From Collinsella sp. UBA6357 (GTDB lineage: Bacteria; Actinomycetota; Coriobacteriia; Coriobacteriales; Coriobacteriaceae), in assembly GCA_002437815.1 (NCBI GenBank), contig DJRP01000032.1, positions 119,719-183,718 on the forward strand: 64,000 bases of DNA. The letters run 5' to 3'. The position numbers were made by a program, and so were the translations under genes. Shown here in pieces: positions 40,401-48,817 of the stretch. The notes beneath the pieces are model-generated. The model worked only from the letters and a program-made list of their open reading frames with translations. It was not told the origin of the DNA and ran no database searches. Within the stretch, counting starts at the first letter, position 1. Each line of letters opens with the position of its first letter.

Positions 40401-41599
40401 TCGGGATGGTTAAAGTCAGCGGGCTCGCCAGTCTCCAGGCGATCGAAAAGCGTGCCATCGTCCATAAATTCCTGCAGCGGGTGCACGTTGCCCTCGTAAA
40501 GCGTCCAGATGGTGTAGCCAAACGAGTACCAATCGTTGCGGGGGTCGACCATACCGCCGCGTCCGGGCGTATAGCCGTCAGAGCGGGTCATGGTGTTGGT
40601 CTGGCGGTTATCGAAACCGGCAAGCGAACGAGCCGAACCGTAATCTCCGAGCACGATTTGTTTGTCATAGAGATAGACGTTTTGCGGCTTGATGTCACGA
40701 TGGACGATGCCGAGCTCGGTGTGAAGCAGCTCGATCGCCTGACTGAGCTCTGGGATCACACGGCTCTTGACCATGTGCGTACTGCGGGGGCGATCGGAAA
40801 GACACGTTGCCAACGGTGTGATGGAGACATCCCAGAGTTGGGGCGCAGCAGCCCCCAACTCGGTCGCGCTCAGGCCCTGGTGCAGATAGGCAAAGATGGG
40901 CAGCAAATGAGTCTGCGCCACGGGGCGATTATTGAGCCCCATGACGGCGCTCACGACTTTCTGGTATGCAACACGTTCCGAACCAACGAGGGGTTTGAAA
41001 ATCTTAGCGACACACGCCAAGCCGTCGTCGACGCGCTCCGCGGCGACGATAGTCGACTGACCGCCGTGTCCGATAACCTGGCCCAGGTGGACGATAAACT
41101 CCCGTCTGTTACCAGCGAAGATGGTCACGTCTTCCGGCACAAAGGGAGACGCGGACGAGGCGGCAGTATCGCCGCCCCCGCGGACGACCGTCACGGTCTC
41201 ACCGTTAGGGCTGGCTTCCGGAACACGCGATACCGTAACCGTTTGGCTCTCACTATCGGCACCGCGCGGGTCCGTCACGGTTTGCCCACTTGCAGGAGCG
41301 GCATTGCGGGAAACCGTCACGGTCTCTCCCGTTGCCGGGACGGCTGCCGACCGGGAAACCGTCACCGTATCCCCCACAGCGGGAGCATTGTCACGCCGAA
41401 CCATTACCGTCTCGCCGCTTGCGGGCGCCTCGTCGCGGCGCACCGTCACGGTCTGACCGCCCGTGGGCACCGCTTCGCGACGCACCGCGACCGTCTCGCC
41501 CGTTGCCGGGGCAGCGCCCGCACGCTGTACGGTAACCGTCTCCCCGTTATTGTTACCGGCGGCACCGTCGCGGCGCACCGTAATCGTCTCATCTGCCAT
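37493..41599 (-). CDS. Ser/Thr protein kinase with TVTV-repeat N-terminus, membrane helices and C-terminal module
   Basis: 1368 residues. Residues 4-140 hold about ten tandem units of about 14 residues centred on (E/Q/D)TVTV-x-R. The kinase domain spans about 170-440: Gly loop IGHGGQST, Lys199, HRDIKPQN (300-307) and DYG (319-321, variant DFG), then NDWYSFGYTIW. A helical middle region, about six membrane segments in the range 940-1200, a Ser/Gln linker and the C-terminal module (about 1250-1368) shared with the next gene follow. The start lies 2 bp after the PP2C stop codon, so the two are coupled. The repeats are attractive autophosphorylation and FHA docking sites (inference). Confidence 0.88.
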   Translation of the reverse strand: MADETITVRRDGAAGNNNGETVTVQRAGAAPATGETVAVRREAVPTGGQTVTVRRDEAPASGETVMVRRDNAPAVGDTVTVSRSAAVPATGETVTVSRNAAPASGQTVTDPRGADSESQTVTVSRVPEASPNGETVTVVRGGGDTAASSASPFVPEDVTIFAGNRREFIVHLGQVIGHGGQSTIVAAERVDDGLACVAKIFKPLVGSERVAYQKVVSAVMGLNNRPVAQTHLLPIFAYLHQGLSATELGAAAPQLWDVSITPLATCLSDRPRSTHMVKSRVIPELSQAIELLHTELGIVHRDIKPQNVYLYDKQIVLGDYGSARSLAGFDNRQTNTMTRSDGYTPGRGGMVDPRNDWYSFGYTIWTLYEGNVHPLQEFMDDGTLFDRLETGEPADFNHPDDATLGNLLQGLTFELSGERFGYEEVKDWIADSDHFYRKLPTMDAGSARKPYEFAGKSYSDPVLLARALASNWDEAKLRMSQKQLENLMGDWGENDLQTKIHQLVEEDIQTATNPDLAIACVIYEMSDGKIMSWRGEDVSLTSAAESLPARITDMGVDKIDRYALLSGLDGTSSSGVLPSGFISRILSCEKNPDSERARLASDIHDLELLARQSSDPHFAACLFKGLLTPNDRKHAVAQNALKSLLQQPSSFFDMCASPRLFDEFLLCFAGDVEMSSIISARSGATRDGSVDSDTVLDFIDKVADNHDVVRSFYRRFGGYAAWIWLAGNTDLYEALQGSTGEAAIIALRGLKPASGASVSTLIELGSNARLEGIKLRGDMEATPVPYVYGWQNDSRFGTRPATLDSLFCAQVGNDVVPRGYVNWLSSAGTTDEFLASRGIKFLADSEHLPSAAYSQFLEDARGVADGELKAAIERDTRDYGVVEGIVDSDARMAAVKKEQHGVLMYTVLIVLLYLVVLMCAQNAFGQLIVSLGAFGPLAIIFLAIAFIGCFGFLALNLLRSFSAVDRVTALKSDLDSNASTLEKYLVRLVEFDERTDSITKTLSAKSENVPLTDGCKLLFSTGSQPLTFYADPEVMDRFGRLAGRLVLIAALVTSAFGFMGPTFIDGDIFVKLDVFFAVCFGAMLVLTIFGEDAHPGSAKALRSWLYMWIVPIAIEFILSGVVSLANFLSIVGFIFLLLAFVISVVAFGFFRDMERGSDSRLLSAIAGQQGGSSQNVGYASNSQSVSGDNSATVNSSTAWNTQTGASSVAQNSQARPGSSRTSSSSSSSKQKKKKGPDTSGYCSYDGRMCRVDIYANYIKIVPTSMYVGSRDFDRFVNDVKMRNSRNLDKAFEKPFAQNAINIPANALTNFARKSEYSRYPEFTFDRKNRELGGRIYHTITVISPDFDKDLEEFGDTHYHYTDEENRFF
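41180..41590 (-). repeat. About ten tandem coding repeats (TVTVxR units)
   Basis: Imperfect units of about 36-48 nt encode ETITVRR, ETVTVQR, ETVAVRR, QTVTVRR, ETVMVRR, DTVTVSR, ETVTVSR, QTVTDPR, QTVTVSR and ETVTVVR at the kinase N-terminus. Confidence 0.85.
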
Positions 41600-41601
41600 A
41601 G

Positions 41602-42363
41602 CTACTCCCCTACCTCGATCACGACTAGCGTCGCGTCGTCCGTCGATCCATTTACGCGCGCCTCGGCATACAGCTCCTCGCAAAGCTGGGCACACGTCGC
41701 ATCGCCCGCGAGCATCTGCTGCAGGCGCGTCTGGGCAATCTGTCCGTCAATGCCGTCGGAGCAAATCAGGTACCGGTCGCCCGGCAGCATCATGATCGTG
41801 TTGACCTCAAGGTTCCGACCACCCTGGTTAAGACCGATTGCCAACTCGATGCAATGCGAGACTTCGGTATCGGAATACTCGGCACCCACGCCGCCCACAC
41901 GGCGTTCGGGCGTATGGTCGCAGGTGAGAACGGCAAGCACCCCGCCGCGCAGGCGATACACGCGCGAATCGCCCGCATTGAAAACAGCAGCGCGTCCGTC
42001 ACTGGCCACCACCAGGCCCGCAACCGTCGATGCGGCGACGGGCAGGCCGTAGCGCGCCGCGAAAGACTCGACATCCCCTTCGGCCCGCTCGCCCGCCACG
42101 AGCAAACGGTCTTGAAGTGTGCTGACGGTATCAAATTCAAAGACCTGAACGGTCTGGGCAAATGCCTGGGCGGCGAGTGTCGCGGTGGCGGCGCCCTGCC
42201 CGCCCTCGCTCACACCATCGAAAATCGCCAGGCAACCCGCCTCTAGCGAACGGTCGCCCACCAGCCCGTAGCAAAGCACATTGTCGTTGAACAACAGCCG
42301 ATCTTCGTTAACGGGATGGTTGGTTCCCGCCTGGGTCTTGGCTGCCGCAATAAACTTAGCCAT
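41602..42363 (-). CDS. PP2C-type protein phosphatase
   Basis: A 253-residue soluble phosphatase of the PPM/PP2C family, which removes phosphate from Ser/Thr with two metal ions. NEDR (19-22), AIFDGVSEGG (metal Asp49), AGDSRVYRL, CSDGIDGQI and STDDATLVV supply the usual metal ligands. The start at 42363 has GGAGG and follows the AAA+ stop codon by 2 bp, and the kinase start follows its own stop by 2 bp, so phosphatase and kinase are made in fixed proportion. It most likely reverses phosphorylation by the adjacent kinases. Confidence 0.92.
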   Translation of the reverse strand: MAKFIAAAKTQAGTNHPVNEDRLLFNDNVLCYGLVGDRSLEAGCLAIFDGVSEGGQGAATATLAAQAFAQTVQVFEFDTVSTLQDRLLVAGERAEGDVESFAARYGLPVAASTVAGLVVASDGRAAVFNAGDSRVYRLRGGVLAVLTCDHTPERRVGGVGAEYSDTEVSHCIELAIGLNQGGRNLEVNTIMMLPGDRYLICSDGIDGQIAQTRLQQMLAGDATCAQLCEELYAEARVNGSTDDATLVVIEVGE

Positions 42364-42365
42364 TG

Positions 42366-44315
42366 CTATTCGCCTCCCATGGATCCGGGAACGAGCTCGA
42401 ATGCGATATGTGCATCCTTGCCATCGCCCTCGGGCACAGCTCGCGCCACCATACCGGGGTGGCCACGCCACTCGGCACGGCGCTCGAACAGAAAATCGGA
42501 AAGCCCGTTGAGGTAGCCACTTTCCACCAAGTTGCCGATACCGCGGCCGCCCTTGGCCTTGACGGCATCCGTCATGGCGATGGAATGCAGCAGCTCGCGG
42601 GCAGCATCGGTCGCCTCAACGGTGATGTCGGGCTGTGCCTTGTGCACGTTCCTATTGACCGAGTCAATCTTGGAATTAAGGATCTGAAGTGCCACGTTGT
42701 CGTCGATAAAGTTGAAGATCACGACGTTGTCGCCGATACGACCCAAAAACTCAGGTTTGAACTCACGATCCATCTCGGTACGCACGCGTTCACAGATCTC
42801 GTTGTAGGGTGTATTGGGTGCGATAGTGTTGCGTACCTCGTTGCCCTGCGCGTCGATCTCGAGCTTGGAGAAACCGATGTTACTCGTAAAGAAGATCACC
42901 GTCTCCGAGAAGTACACTGTGTTGCCCTGACCGTCGGTCAGACGTCCGTCCTCCAAGATCTGCAAGAACTTGTCCATGATGCTGGGTGCGGCCTTCTCGA
43001 TCTCATCGAAGAGCACCACGGAGAACGGATTGGCCTTGACGGCGTTGGTAAGCTGGCCGCCCTCGGCATATCCCACGTATCCCGGGGGTGCACCAAAGAG
43101 CTTTTGATCGGAGTTCTCGGCGCCGTATTCGGACATATCAAAGCGAAGCATGCTGCGCTCGTCACCAAAGAGGAGCTCGGTGATGGCCTTGACGATTTCG
43201 GTCTTACCGGTACCGGTGGGGCCGCTCAGGAACAGGACGCCTTTGGGCTTGGAACCGGAAGAATGCGTGGCGCCCGAAAGGCCCATAACCGAGCGCTTGA
43301 GCACGGTCACAGCCTTCTCGACAGCCTCGTCCTGACCCTTCACGCGGCGTTTGATTTTCTCCTCGGGGTCCTCCTCGAGCTTCTCGAACATCTGCTGCCA
43401 CTTGTTCTCGCGAAAACCGTACTTGTAGACATCGACGAGTTTGGGCAGGATCGCCTCGATGGATGCGCCGGGGTTCTGCATATCGCGCTGGTACATACGC
43501 TGCAGCCCCTCGAGCTCTTTGACGCTCATGCCGTCGGTCGTATCGATAAAGCGGCGAACGGCACGCTCGTCGGATTCGGAAAGCGTCTCGCCAAAGCCGA
43601 ATTTGTTCTGGATATACGCCTCACGCATATCACGGTCAGGATGCGGCAGCGTGATGGTGCGAAGGAAAGGATTCTCCTCGATAAACCATACGGGCAGGTT
43701 GCGCACGTTGTCCGTCACCAAGATAAGCGTGTTAACGGCCGTGCGGTTGATAAGTCGCGCCTTGCTGGCACCCAGGTACAGGTTAAGAAAAAACTGCGTC
43801 TCGTCAGGCATGAGGCCGGTAGAGGAAGCCAGCAGGCGCGACGCCATGTTGACGATCACACAGAGCGGTTTGGCCTCGGTTCCGCCGTCGGGGTTATCGT
43901 TGTATTTAAGACGCAACATGGAGCGGATAACCTCGCCGTAGGAGGGCAGACTCGACTGCTCGGTAGCATAGGCTTGGCGGCCGTCGGCGATGCAGGAGTT
44001 GGCCTCCATCATGCGTTCATCGCTCTTAGAGGCCTCATCGTGCGCCATCGACACCAGACGCTTGCAGTCGACGTTGCCCATGCTGCTCGAGAACAGCTGG
44101 ATGGGATCGAAGTACGTCACGTTGTACTCGACCGACCCGTTGGCGTCTTCAAAGAGGCCGCGCACGACCTCGGAGAGCTCCGAGAACTGAAGGCTATCGC
44201 CGACGATGTCGGGATACTTATCGTTGACGTTACCCTCGAGGATAAAGAGGCTCTTGACCCCCTTGAAGTTAAGCATCTCGCGCTGCCATGACTGGCGTTC
44301 GAAATCTGTTGCCAT
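42366..44315 (-). CDS. ClpB/ClpA-like AAA+ ATPase with degenerate first domain
   Basis: 649 residues. The C-terminal half is a class-II Clp/Hsp100 D2-type AAA+ module: KRRVKGQDEAV, Walker A GPTGTGKT (365-372), pore loop GAPPGYVGYAEGG, Walker B FDEIE (D437, E438), Asn sensor (TSN, N489), Arg finger (FLGRIGD) and a C-terminal small domain. The first 300 residues look AAA+-like, but no Walker A is seen. No N-domain, middle coiled coil or ClpP tripeptide loop was recognised, so it is not a standard ClpA/B/C. In type VI secretion a Clp ATPase sits beside kinase/phosphatase/FHA genes, but no other such component occurs here. Confidence 0.85.
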   Translation of the reverse strand: MATDFERQSWQREMLNFKGVKSLFILEGNVNDKYPDIVGDSLQFSELSEVVRGLFEDANGSVEYNVTYFDPIQLFSSSMGNVDCKRLVSMAHDEASKSDERMMEANSCIADGRQAYATEQSSLPSYGEVIRSMLRLKYNDNPDGGTEAKPLCVIVNMASRLLASSTGLMPDETQFFLNLYLGASKARLINRTAVNTLILVTDNVRNLPVWFIEENPFLRTITLPHPDRDMREAYIQNKFGFGETLSESDERAVRRFIDTTDGMSVKELEGLQRMYQRDMQNPGASIEAILPKLVDVYKYGFRENKWQQMFEKLEEDPEEKIKRRVKGQDEAVEKAVTVLKRSVMGLSGATHSSGSKPKGVLFLSGPTGTGKTEIVKAITELLFGDERSMLRFDMSEYGAENSDQKLFGAPPGYVGYAEGGQLTNAVKANPFSVVLFDEIEKAAPSIMDKFLQILEDGRLTDGQGNTVYFSETVIFFTSNIGFSKLEIDAQGNEVRNTIAPNTPYNEICERVRTEMDREFKPEFLGRIGDNVVIFNFIDDNVALQILNSKIDSVNRNVHKAQPDITVEATDAARELLHSIAMTDAVKAKGGRGIGNLVESGYLNGLSDFLFERRAEWRGHPGMVARAVPEGDGKDAHIAFELVPGSMGGE

Positions 44316-44318
44316 GGG

Positions 44319-44915
44319 TTATACCTCCTTGGTAATTGAATCGCGACGGTAACGGTCGGCGATGCCCACGGACATGACGGTGCCGTCCTGGACAAAGTTC
44401 TGGAGCCGACGGGGCTGCTTGAGATAAAGCTCATAGTCATCGTGCGGACGATCGCCCAAGTAGATAACGCGTTGGTTGGTCGACCCCCGCAGCGAACACT
44501 CCGGCACGTTGAGCTCGTCCACATAGGGCCCATCGATCAATACATCGATGAGGGGCTCAAGTTCCCTCCACGTGTCCGCGCCGATCTGCTGCGGCAACTG
44601 TTCGAACGTGAAGCCCGTGTACACGAGGACGTCGTCATAGGATTCGCGCACCTTGGAGAGCAGCTCGATAAGCGCAGGTGCCTGTTCGAGCGGATCACCG
44701 CCCGAAACAGTCAACCGATGAACACCGTGATCCCTCGCTGCCGCAAGCAACATCTGGGCGAGTTCGTCCACGTCCACGTCCTGCTCGGGCAGCTGCACAC
44801 GAAACTCGGGCGAGATACAACCGGGACAGCGCTTGGAACAGCCGGTGGACCAGAGCGCGATCCGCTCCCCCGGACCGAGGGAAACGACGGGTGCGAGCAC
44901 TTGGCTAACGAACAT
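44319..44915 (-). CDS. NrdG-like 4Fe-4S radical SAM protein
   Basis: A 198-residue small radical SAM protein. STGCSKRCPGCISP carries the CxxxCxxC cluster, with SGGDPLEQ as the SAM-binding GGDP motif. Length and layout are those of the NrdG/PflA activase type. No anaerobic ribonucleotide reductase or glycyl radical enzyme is nearby; it lies instead between an FHA gene (11-bp overlap at its start) and the AAA+ gene. The start at 44915 is taken from position and GTGAGGA. Its target is unknown. Confidence 0.85.
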   Translation of the reverse strand: MFVSQVLAPVVSLGPGERIALWSTGCSKRCPGCISPEFRVQLPEQDVDVDELAQMLLAAARDHGVHRLTVSGGDPLEQAPALIELLSKVRESYDDVLVYTGFTFEQLPQQIGADTWRELEPLIDVLIDGPYVDELNVPECSLRGSTNQRVIYLGDRPHDDYELYLKQPRRLQNFVQDGTVMSVGIADRYRRDSITKEV

Positions 44916-45780
44916 CGGTGTAGTCCTCACCCGGTCCGAGCGTGCGATACACAGCCGAGGTGCGCGCCAACGAACAGCCGCATTCATCACAGCCGTCCGT
45001 GACCTTGGCACGCTCATCGGCAACGAGGTGCAGGCGTCCGCACTCGGGACACTCGACGAACCAGCCCTCGACCGCGGCCGCGGGATCGGCCGTCGGCGCA
45101 GCAGGTGCCGGGGCGGACACGGTCTGCTCTGCAGGCTGGGACCCCACCGTCTGCGGGGGCGCTACCGCAGCCTGGGACTGAGCATACTGAGTCGCAGGCG
45201 ATTCCTCGACGGTAACCGCCAGGCGCAGCTGGGCATAACCGCCCGCGACGGCCGGAATCAAAAGCACATCCCCCGTGTGGATCGGCTGCGCAACACCAGG
45301 AACCAAGTTAAGAATCTGACCCGAGCGCATAAGGGCCGTTCCGTTATTCGACCCCTCATCGGCAAGCATCCATGTACCCTGCTCAAAATGCACGCTCGCA
45401 TGCTTGCGCGACATGGCAAAGTTCGAGGCCATGTTGGGAAACGCATTGCGGCCGAGCACGGCGGCACCCGTCAGCCTCAACTGTTCGCCCATGACGGGGT
45501 CGACCAAGGTAAGCGTGGGAACCGTCATCTCCGCCGATGCGGATGGAACAGGCTGCGGAACCGGGCTGGGCGCTGGCATGGCAACTGGTTGAGCGGGCAC
45601 AGGGCAAGACGGCTCCACCACCGGAACAGATTGGGACTCAGGCACCGGGACGCGGGCAGATGCCTGCTTGGGCGCCGCAGCCGCGGGCGCGACCCCAGCA
45701 GGACGCGGCGTGCCGCAATCCTCGCACATATCACGTTCATCATCATTTTCATGGCCACAAATCGGGCATTCCCACGTCAT
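44905..45780 (-). CDS. FHA domain protein with RanBP2-like and C-terminal zinc ribbons
   Basis: 291 residues. A RanBP2-type finger opens the protein (WECPICG ... CEDCG, residues 3-23), then a Pro/Ala linker. The FHA domain (about 88-190) has GR (110-111), SRKH (124-127) and NNGT (145-148), the residues that bind phosphothreonine. A second linker leads to a C-terminal ribbon (CPECGRLH ... CDECG). Expected to read Thr phosphorylation made by the operon kinases, possibly on the TVTV repeats (inference). It starts 4 bp after the preceding gene. Confidence 0.9.
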   Translation of the reverse strand: MTWECPICGHENDDERDMCEDCGTPRPAGVAPAAAAPKQASARVPVPESQSVPVVEPSCPVPAQPVAMPAPSPVPQPVPSASAEMTVPTLTLVDPVMGEQLRLTGAAVLGRNAFPNMASNFAMSRKHASVHFEQGTWMLADEGSNNGTALMRSGQILNLVPGVAQPIHTGDVLLIPAVAGGYAQLRLAVTVEESPATQYAQSQAAVAPPQTVGSQPAEQTVSAPAPAAPTADPAAAVEGWFVECPECGRLHLVADERAKVTDGCDECGCSLARTSAVYRTLGPGEDYTDVR

Positions 45781-45784
45781 GAAC

Positions 45785-47284
45785 CTACCTCATCTCTCTC
45801 TGTTTGAGTTGGCTGGCTTGGCGACGATTGCGCAGACGACGCTCTGCATCGGCAGAAGGCACAGGCGACACGTAGTCGTGCGGATGAATCTCAACGGCAG
45901 CATCGGGGCTCGGGGAACGAACAAAACCAGCCGACGTGTCGGTGAACACACCGCGTTTCTTAAGGTCTTCGCTGAACTGCTTATAGAAAGCGCAGAATTC
46001 CGCCTGATCTTGAACTGCTTTGTCGATACCGTTCTGATCTTGGATCTTCATGTCCATAATGATTGTCGGGTTCTCTGGGTCCTCGGAGAACTCAGAGGGG
46101 TCGGCCTCCACAACGCGCATAATGATTTGCTGTTCCTTGCTGCCCTTGAGCACGGCGACAGCCTTTCGCTCCTTCGTATCGAACATAAGGCGCCAGGGCT
46201 TTCCCGATCCGTCCATGACCGCGTAGCGAACAACGTTGACGCCCCGCTCAGCCATGACGTCATTAATCGATTGCTCGATATAGTCGTCTTTAGCAGCCAT
46301 CTCAAGCTCCGAATCGATACGCTCGATTTCCGCGTAAATATCCTCAATCTCGTAGAGGTGTTTAAGAACCGTCGGGCGATGATATCGGCCATTGAGCAAC
46401 TCAACTCGAATCTGATACTGTGCATACTGCTCGTGTTTTTCATCAGACTCATGTTTCGCACGTCGAATGACATGTTCGAAATCCTTGATACCTTTATTGG
46501 CGGATAGCAGTTCTTCAACCGTTGAATCGGGAGTAAGCGCACCAAATGCTGCACGCACCGATTCGAACTTCAGGCTGATGCGATTGCGCAGCGCCATGTC
46601 CAACGCTTCGTCTTGCATTAAAGAAACGGCAGTTTCCGCCCATTCGTCGAAAGCCTTTACCGCTCCCTCAAAGGTCTCGGCACTCGCAGCCGCCGTCGTC
46701 ATCGTTGAAATCTGGATGAGCGCCCTTTTCATGTCGATGGGCTTTTCGGCGGTCACATCATAGTCGATCGCCTTGGCAAGACCCTGGATTCTAAGTTTTT
46801 CAACGGTCTGGGCTGCCTCGATCTGGCTTTTAGTCATTTCTGACCTTCGTGCCATATGGGCATCAAAGCTCATCTTTGGAAATAACGTGTGAAGCGTTGT
46901 GAGCAACTCGGTCAACGCCTTTTCAGCTCTCAACCTCGTATCCCGTCCAAGGCTCAAATCGCTACCCGAATGTTTCGAATGAACATGACGAAAGCACTCC
47001 GAGAACATCTCTTCCAGCATGGCGCGTGTGTCTTCATCCAGTTCCGGAAAGGCGGCAAAGACTTGGGCCTTCGTTTGATTGAGAGCCTTATCGAACTCCT
47101 CCATCGCCTCGGATGCCTCTTCTTTCTCGGCGCTTTCCCGTGCTGCCAACGCACCTGTGACGATAGCCGTTGGAGCCAAAAGGGCCATGCCGACCATGCC
47201 GGCGGGGCCAAAACTTGCACCCGCCGAAGCGCCACTGCTGGCAGCAGACCCCACAGACGAAAAGAAACCGATTACAGCGCTCAT
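45785..47284 (-). CDS. Helical coiled-coil protein of unknown function, first gene of the operon
   Basis: 499 residues. A Gly/Ala-rich hydrophobic N-terminus (FFSSVGSAASSGASAGASFGP ... GMALLAPTAIVTGALA) may associate with membrane. About 350 residues of charged helices with coiled-coil character and a C-terminal part with beta strands (VVRYAVMDGSGKPWRLMFD) follow. No family recognised. The ATG at 47284 has GAAGGA; an upstream ATG at 47329 has no ribosome binding site. It is the promoter-proximal gene behind promoter H and is likely a scaffold or sensor of the complex (inference). Confidence 0.78.
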   Translation of the reverse strand: MSAVIGFFSSVGSAASSGASAGASFGPAGMVGMALLAPTAIVTGALAARESAEKEEASEAMEEFDKALNQTKAQVFAAFPELDEDTRAMLEEMFSECFRHVHSKHSGSDLSLGRDTRLRAEKALTELLTTLHTLFPKMSFDAHMARRSEMTKSQIEAAQTVEKLRIQGLAKAIDYDVTAEKPIDMKRALIQISTMTTAAASAETFEGAVKAFDEWAETAVSLMQDEALDMALRNRISLKFESVRAAFGALTPDSTVEELLSANKGIKDFEHVIRRAKHESDEKHEQYAQYQIRVELLNGRYHRPTVLKHLYEIEDIYAEIERIDSELEMAAKDDYIEQSINDVMAERGVNVVRYAVMDGSGKPWRLMFDTKERKAVAVLKGSKEQQIIMRVVEADPSEFSEDPENPTIIMDMKIQDQNGIDKAVQDQAEFCAFYKQFSEDLKKRGVFTDTSAGFVRSPSPDAAVEIHPHDYVSPVPSADAERRLRNRRQASQLKQREMR

Positions 47285-47345
47285 TTTGCCGTCCTTCACC
47301 TCTGTGCAGCCGAGACCGCCCAAGCTCATCTAACTAACGACTTCA

Positions 47346-47381
47346 TTTCTACCGCCGGCTCGCGTGATTCTGTTGCGCAAC
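47346..47381 (-). promoter_or_regulatory. Island promoter H: TTGCGCAA box plus -10 TAGAAA
   Basis: GTTGCGCAAC at 47372-47381; TAGAAA (47351-47346) begins 22 nt past the core. It drives the ten-gene operon. Confidence 0.7.
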
Positions 47382-47406
47382 ATTGGCGGGCGGGCAATTT
47401 GTCGAT

Positions 47407-47442
47407 GTTGCGCAACAGATGGCGCAAAGCGACGGATATCCT
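47407..47442 (+). promoter_or_regulatory. Island promoter I: TTGCGCAA box plus -10 TATCCT
   Basis: GTTGCGCAAC at 47407-47416; TATCCT at 47437-47442, 22 nt past the core. It serves the kinase gene. The predicted start site near 47449 argues for the kinase ATG at 47472 over 47451. Confidence 0.75.
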
Positions 47443-47471
47443 AGCTGTGGATGAAAGGATTCAAACGCGCC

Positions 47472-48719
47472 ATGACCGGTTCCTACGAAGAAGTTCGCCT
47501 CGTCAAGTTCCACACACCCCTTATGCTCAACGAACACGAGACGGCCGAAGCCCGCCGGCGCTTCTGCACGCTCTTGGTCCCGCCGCAGAAGGGCGGTTTT
47601 GGCGGCAACGCCTATGTCCGACACGTCTTGAGCGGAGATCGCACGCTCGATCTCGCGCTCAAGATACCCCGGCCCGACGCCCTCCCCGAGCAGGAGCTTC
47701 TCAACCGCGAAACCCTGAAAGAGGAGTACCGTACGCTCTCCGTCGTATCGAACCTCAGGGGATTTCCCGATGTCTATGGCTTTGGCTCCACGGCAGACGG
47801 CACGCCGGCCCTGCTCATGGAGTGGGTCGATGGCACCTCGCTCGTCGACGCACGGTCCGTGCTCTGCGAGGGCGGCACTACCTGTCCCGGCGATATCGTC
47901 GCAGCGCTGGGAATCAGCGTGCTCAAGATCATCATGTCCACGCAGTCGCTCGACACGCCCTTTGCACATCGCGACCTCTCCATGCGCAACATCATGCTGC
48001 GCCGGGATCGCATATCGCTCGAAGAACAGGTGGCAAGCGGCTACTTCGACGTATGTCTCATCGATATGGGCAGCGCAAAACTCGTCAAGCCCGATGCCTC
48101 GTTCACCGTTAACGCCAACGCCTTTCGCGGGGCGACGCCGGCATATGCGGCGCCTGAGATGCTCGAACGTTTCAACCCTACTCCGGGCGCACGTGACAGC
48201 CCGGCAGTCGACATTTATGCACTCGGCAGCATCCTCTACGAGCTTTACGGCGGACATGCCCCCTTCGAGGAGCAGTTCAGGCGTTCCGGTGACTATGCAC
48301 GACTCAAGCGCTCGATAAAACCACGCGCACTCGCGGCCAAATCATCCCGTGAACAGAACTTGACCGCAGCGATCATGGCATGTCTCGCAGTATCGCAAGA
48401 CGCTCGCCCCACGGCCAACGAGCTCGCAGCGCGACTCGAACCGTTCGCGCGCACGGGAATGCCGCACAATCGGCCCATCGACACACCTCACAAGCAGCCG
48501 CACGCAGACGGGCAAAGACCGACCCAGGCACACCGACCGACCCAAACGAACCCAGCAACACGTCCAACGCCCTCCACCGAAACCGCCCGTAGCGCAGAGT
48601 CGATGCGCCGCGCACGCCTCGCCGTCAAGCGCAAACGCTCGCTGGCGTTTGCCATGGTCATCATCGCCATCGTGTCGATAGTGCTCTTCGTCGTCCTCGC
48701 GTCGTCGGGAATTCTCTAA
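47472..48719 (+). CDS. Tail-anchored Ser/Thr kinase with HRDLS catalytic loop
   Basis: 415 residues from the ATG at 47472 (an in-frame ATG at 47451 lies almost at the predicted transcript start). The kinase domain spans about 40-330: loop GGFGGNAYV, Lys64, HRDLSMRN (166-173; Ser replaces the usual Lys after HRDL), DMG (198-200) and APEM. A Pro/Thr/Gln-rich linker and a single C-terminal membrane helix (FAMVIIAIVSIVLFVVLA) follow with almost nothing outside. It resembles the kinase at 51268, which adds an exterior domain. Both catalytic variants are shared, so activity is likely but not proven. Confidence 0.85.
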   Translation: MTGSYEEVRLVKFHTPLMLNEHETAEARRRFCTLLVPPQKGGFGGNAYVRHVLSGDRTLDLALKIPRPDALPEQELLNRETLKEEYRTLSVVSNLRGFPDVYGFGSTADGTPALLMEWVDGTSLVDARSVLCEGGTTCPGDIVAALGISVLKIIMSTQSLDTPFAHRDLSMRNIMLRRDRISLEEQVASGYFDVCLIDMGSAKLVKPDASFTVNANAFRGATPAYAAPEMLERFNPTPGARDSPAVDIYALGSILYELYGGHAPFEEQFRRSGDYARLKRSIKPRALAAKSSREQNLTAAIMACLAVSQDARPTANELAARLEPFARTGMPHNRPIDTPHKQPHADGQRPTQAHRPTQTNPATRPTPSTETARSAESMRRARLAVKRKRSLAFAMVIIAIVSIVLFVVLASSGIL

Positions 48720-48748
48720 GCCAAGCCCATCGGTCGCAAACCCAACGC

Positions 48749-48785
48749 AAAGAGGGGGGGACGCAAGTGCATCCGCCCCCTCTTC
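48749..48785. terminator. Terminator between convergent kinase and zinc-ribbon genes
   Basis: AAGAGGGGG (48750-48758) pairs with CCCCCTCTT (48776-48784), with an inner partial stem. Confidence 0.75.
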
Positions 48786-48817
48786 TTGCTTTGAGATGCT
48801 GTGGCAATAATCAGGCG

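Noticed and set aside
42363..44291. Long plus-strand open frame of more than 640 codons
   Set aside because: It is antisense to the AAA+ ATPase gene, whose motifs are unambiguous; the frame is open only because of GC-rich codon bias.
42366..47284. Type VI secretion locus
   Set aside because: Kinase, phosphatase, FHA and Clp-like genes are present, but no sheath, tube, spike or membrane-complex gene is found in the window.
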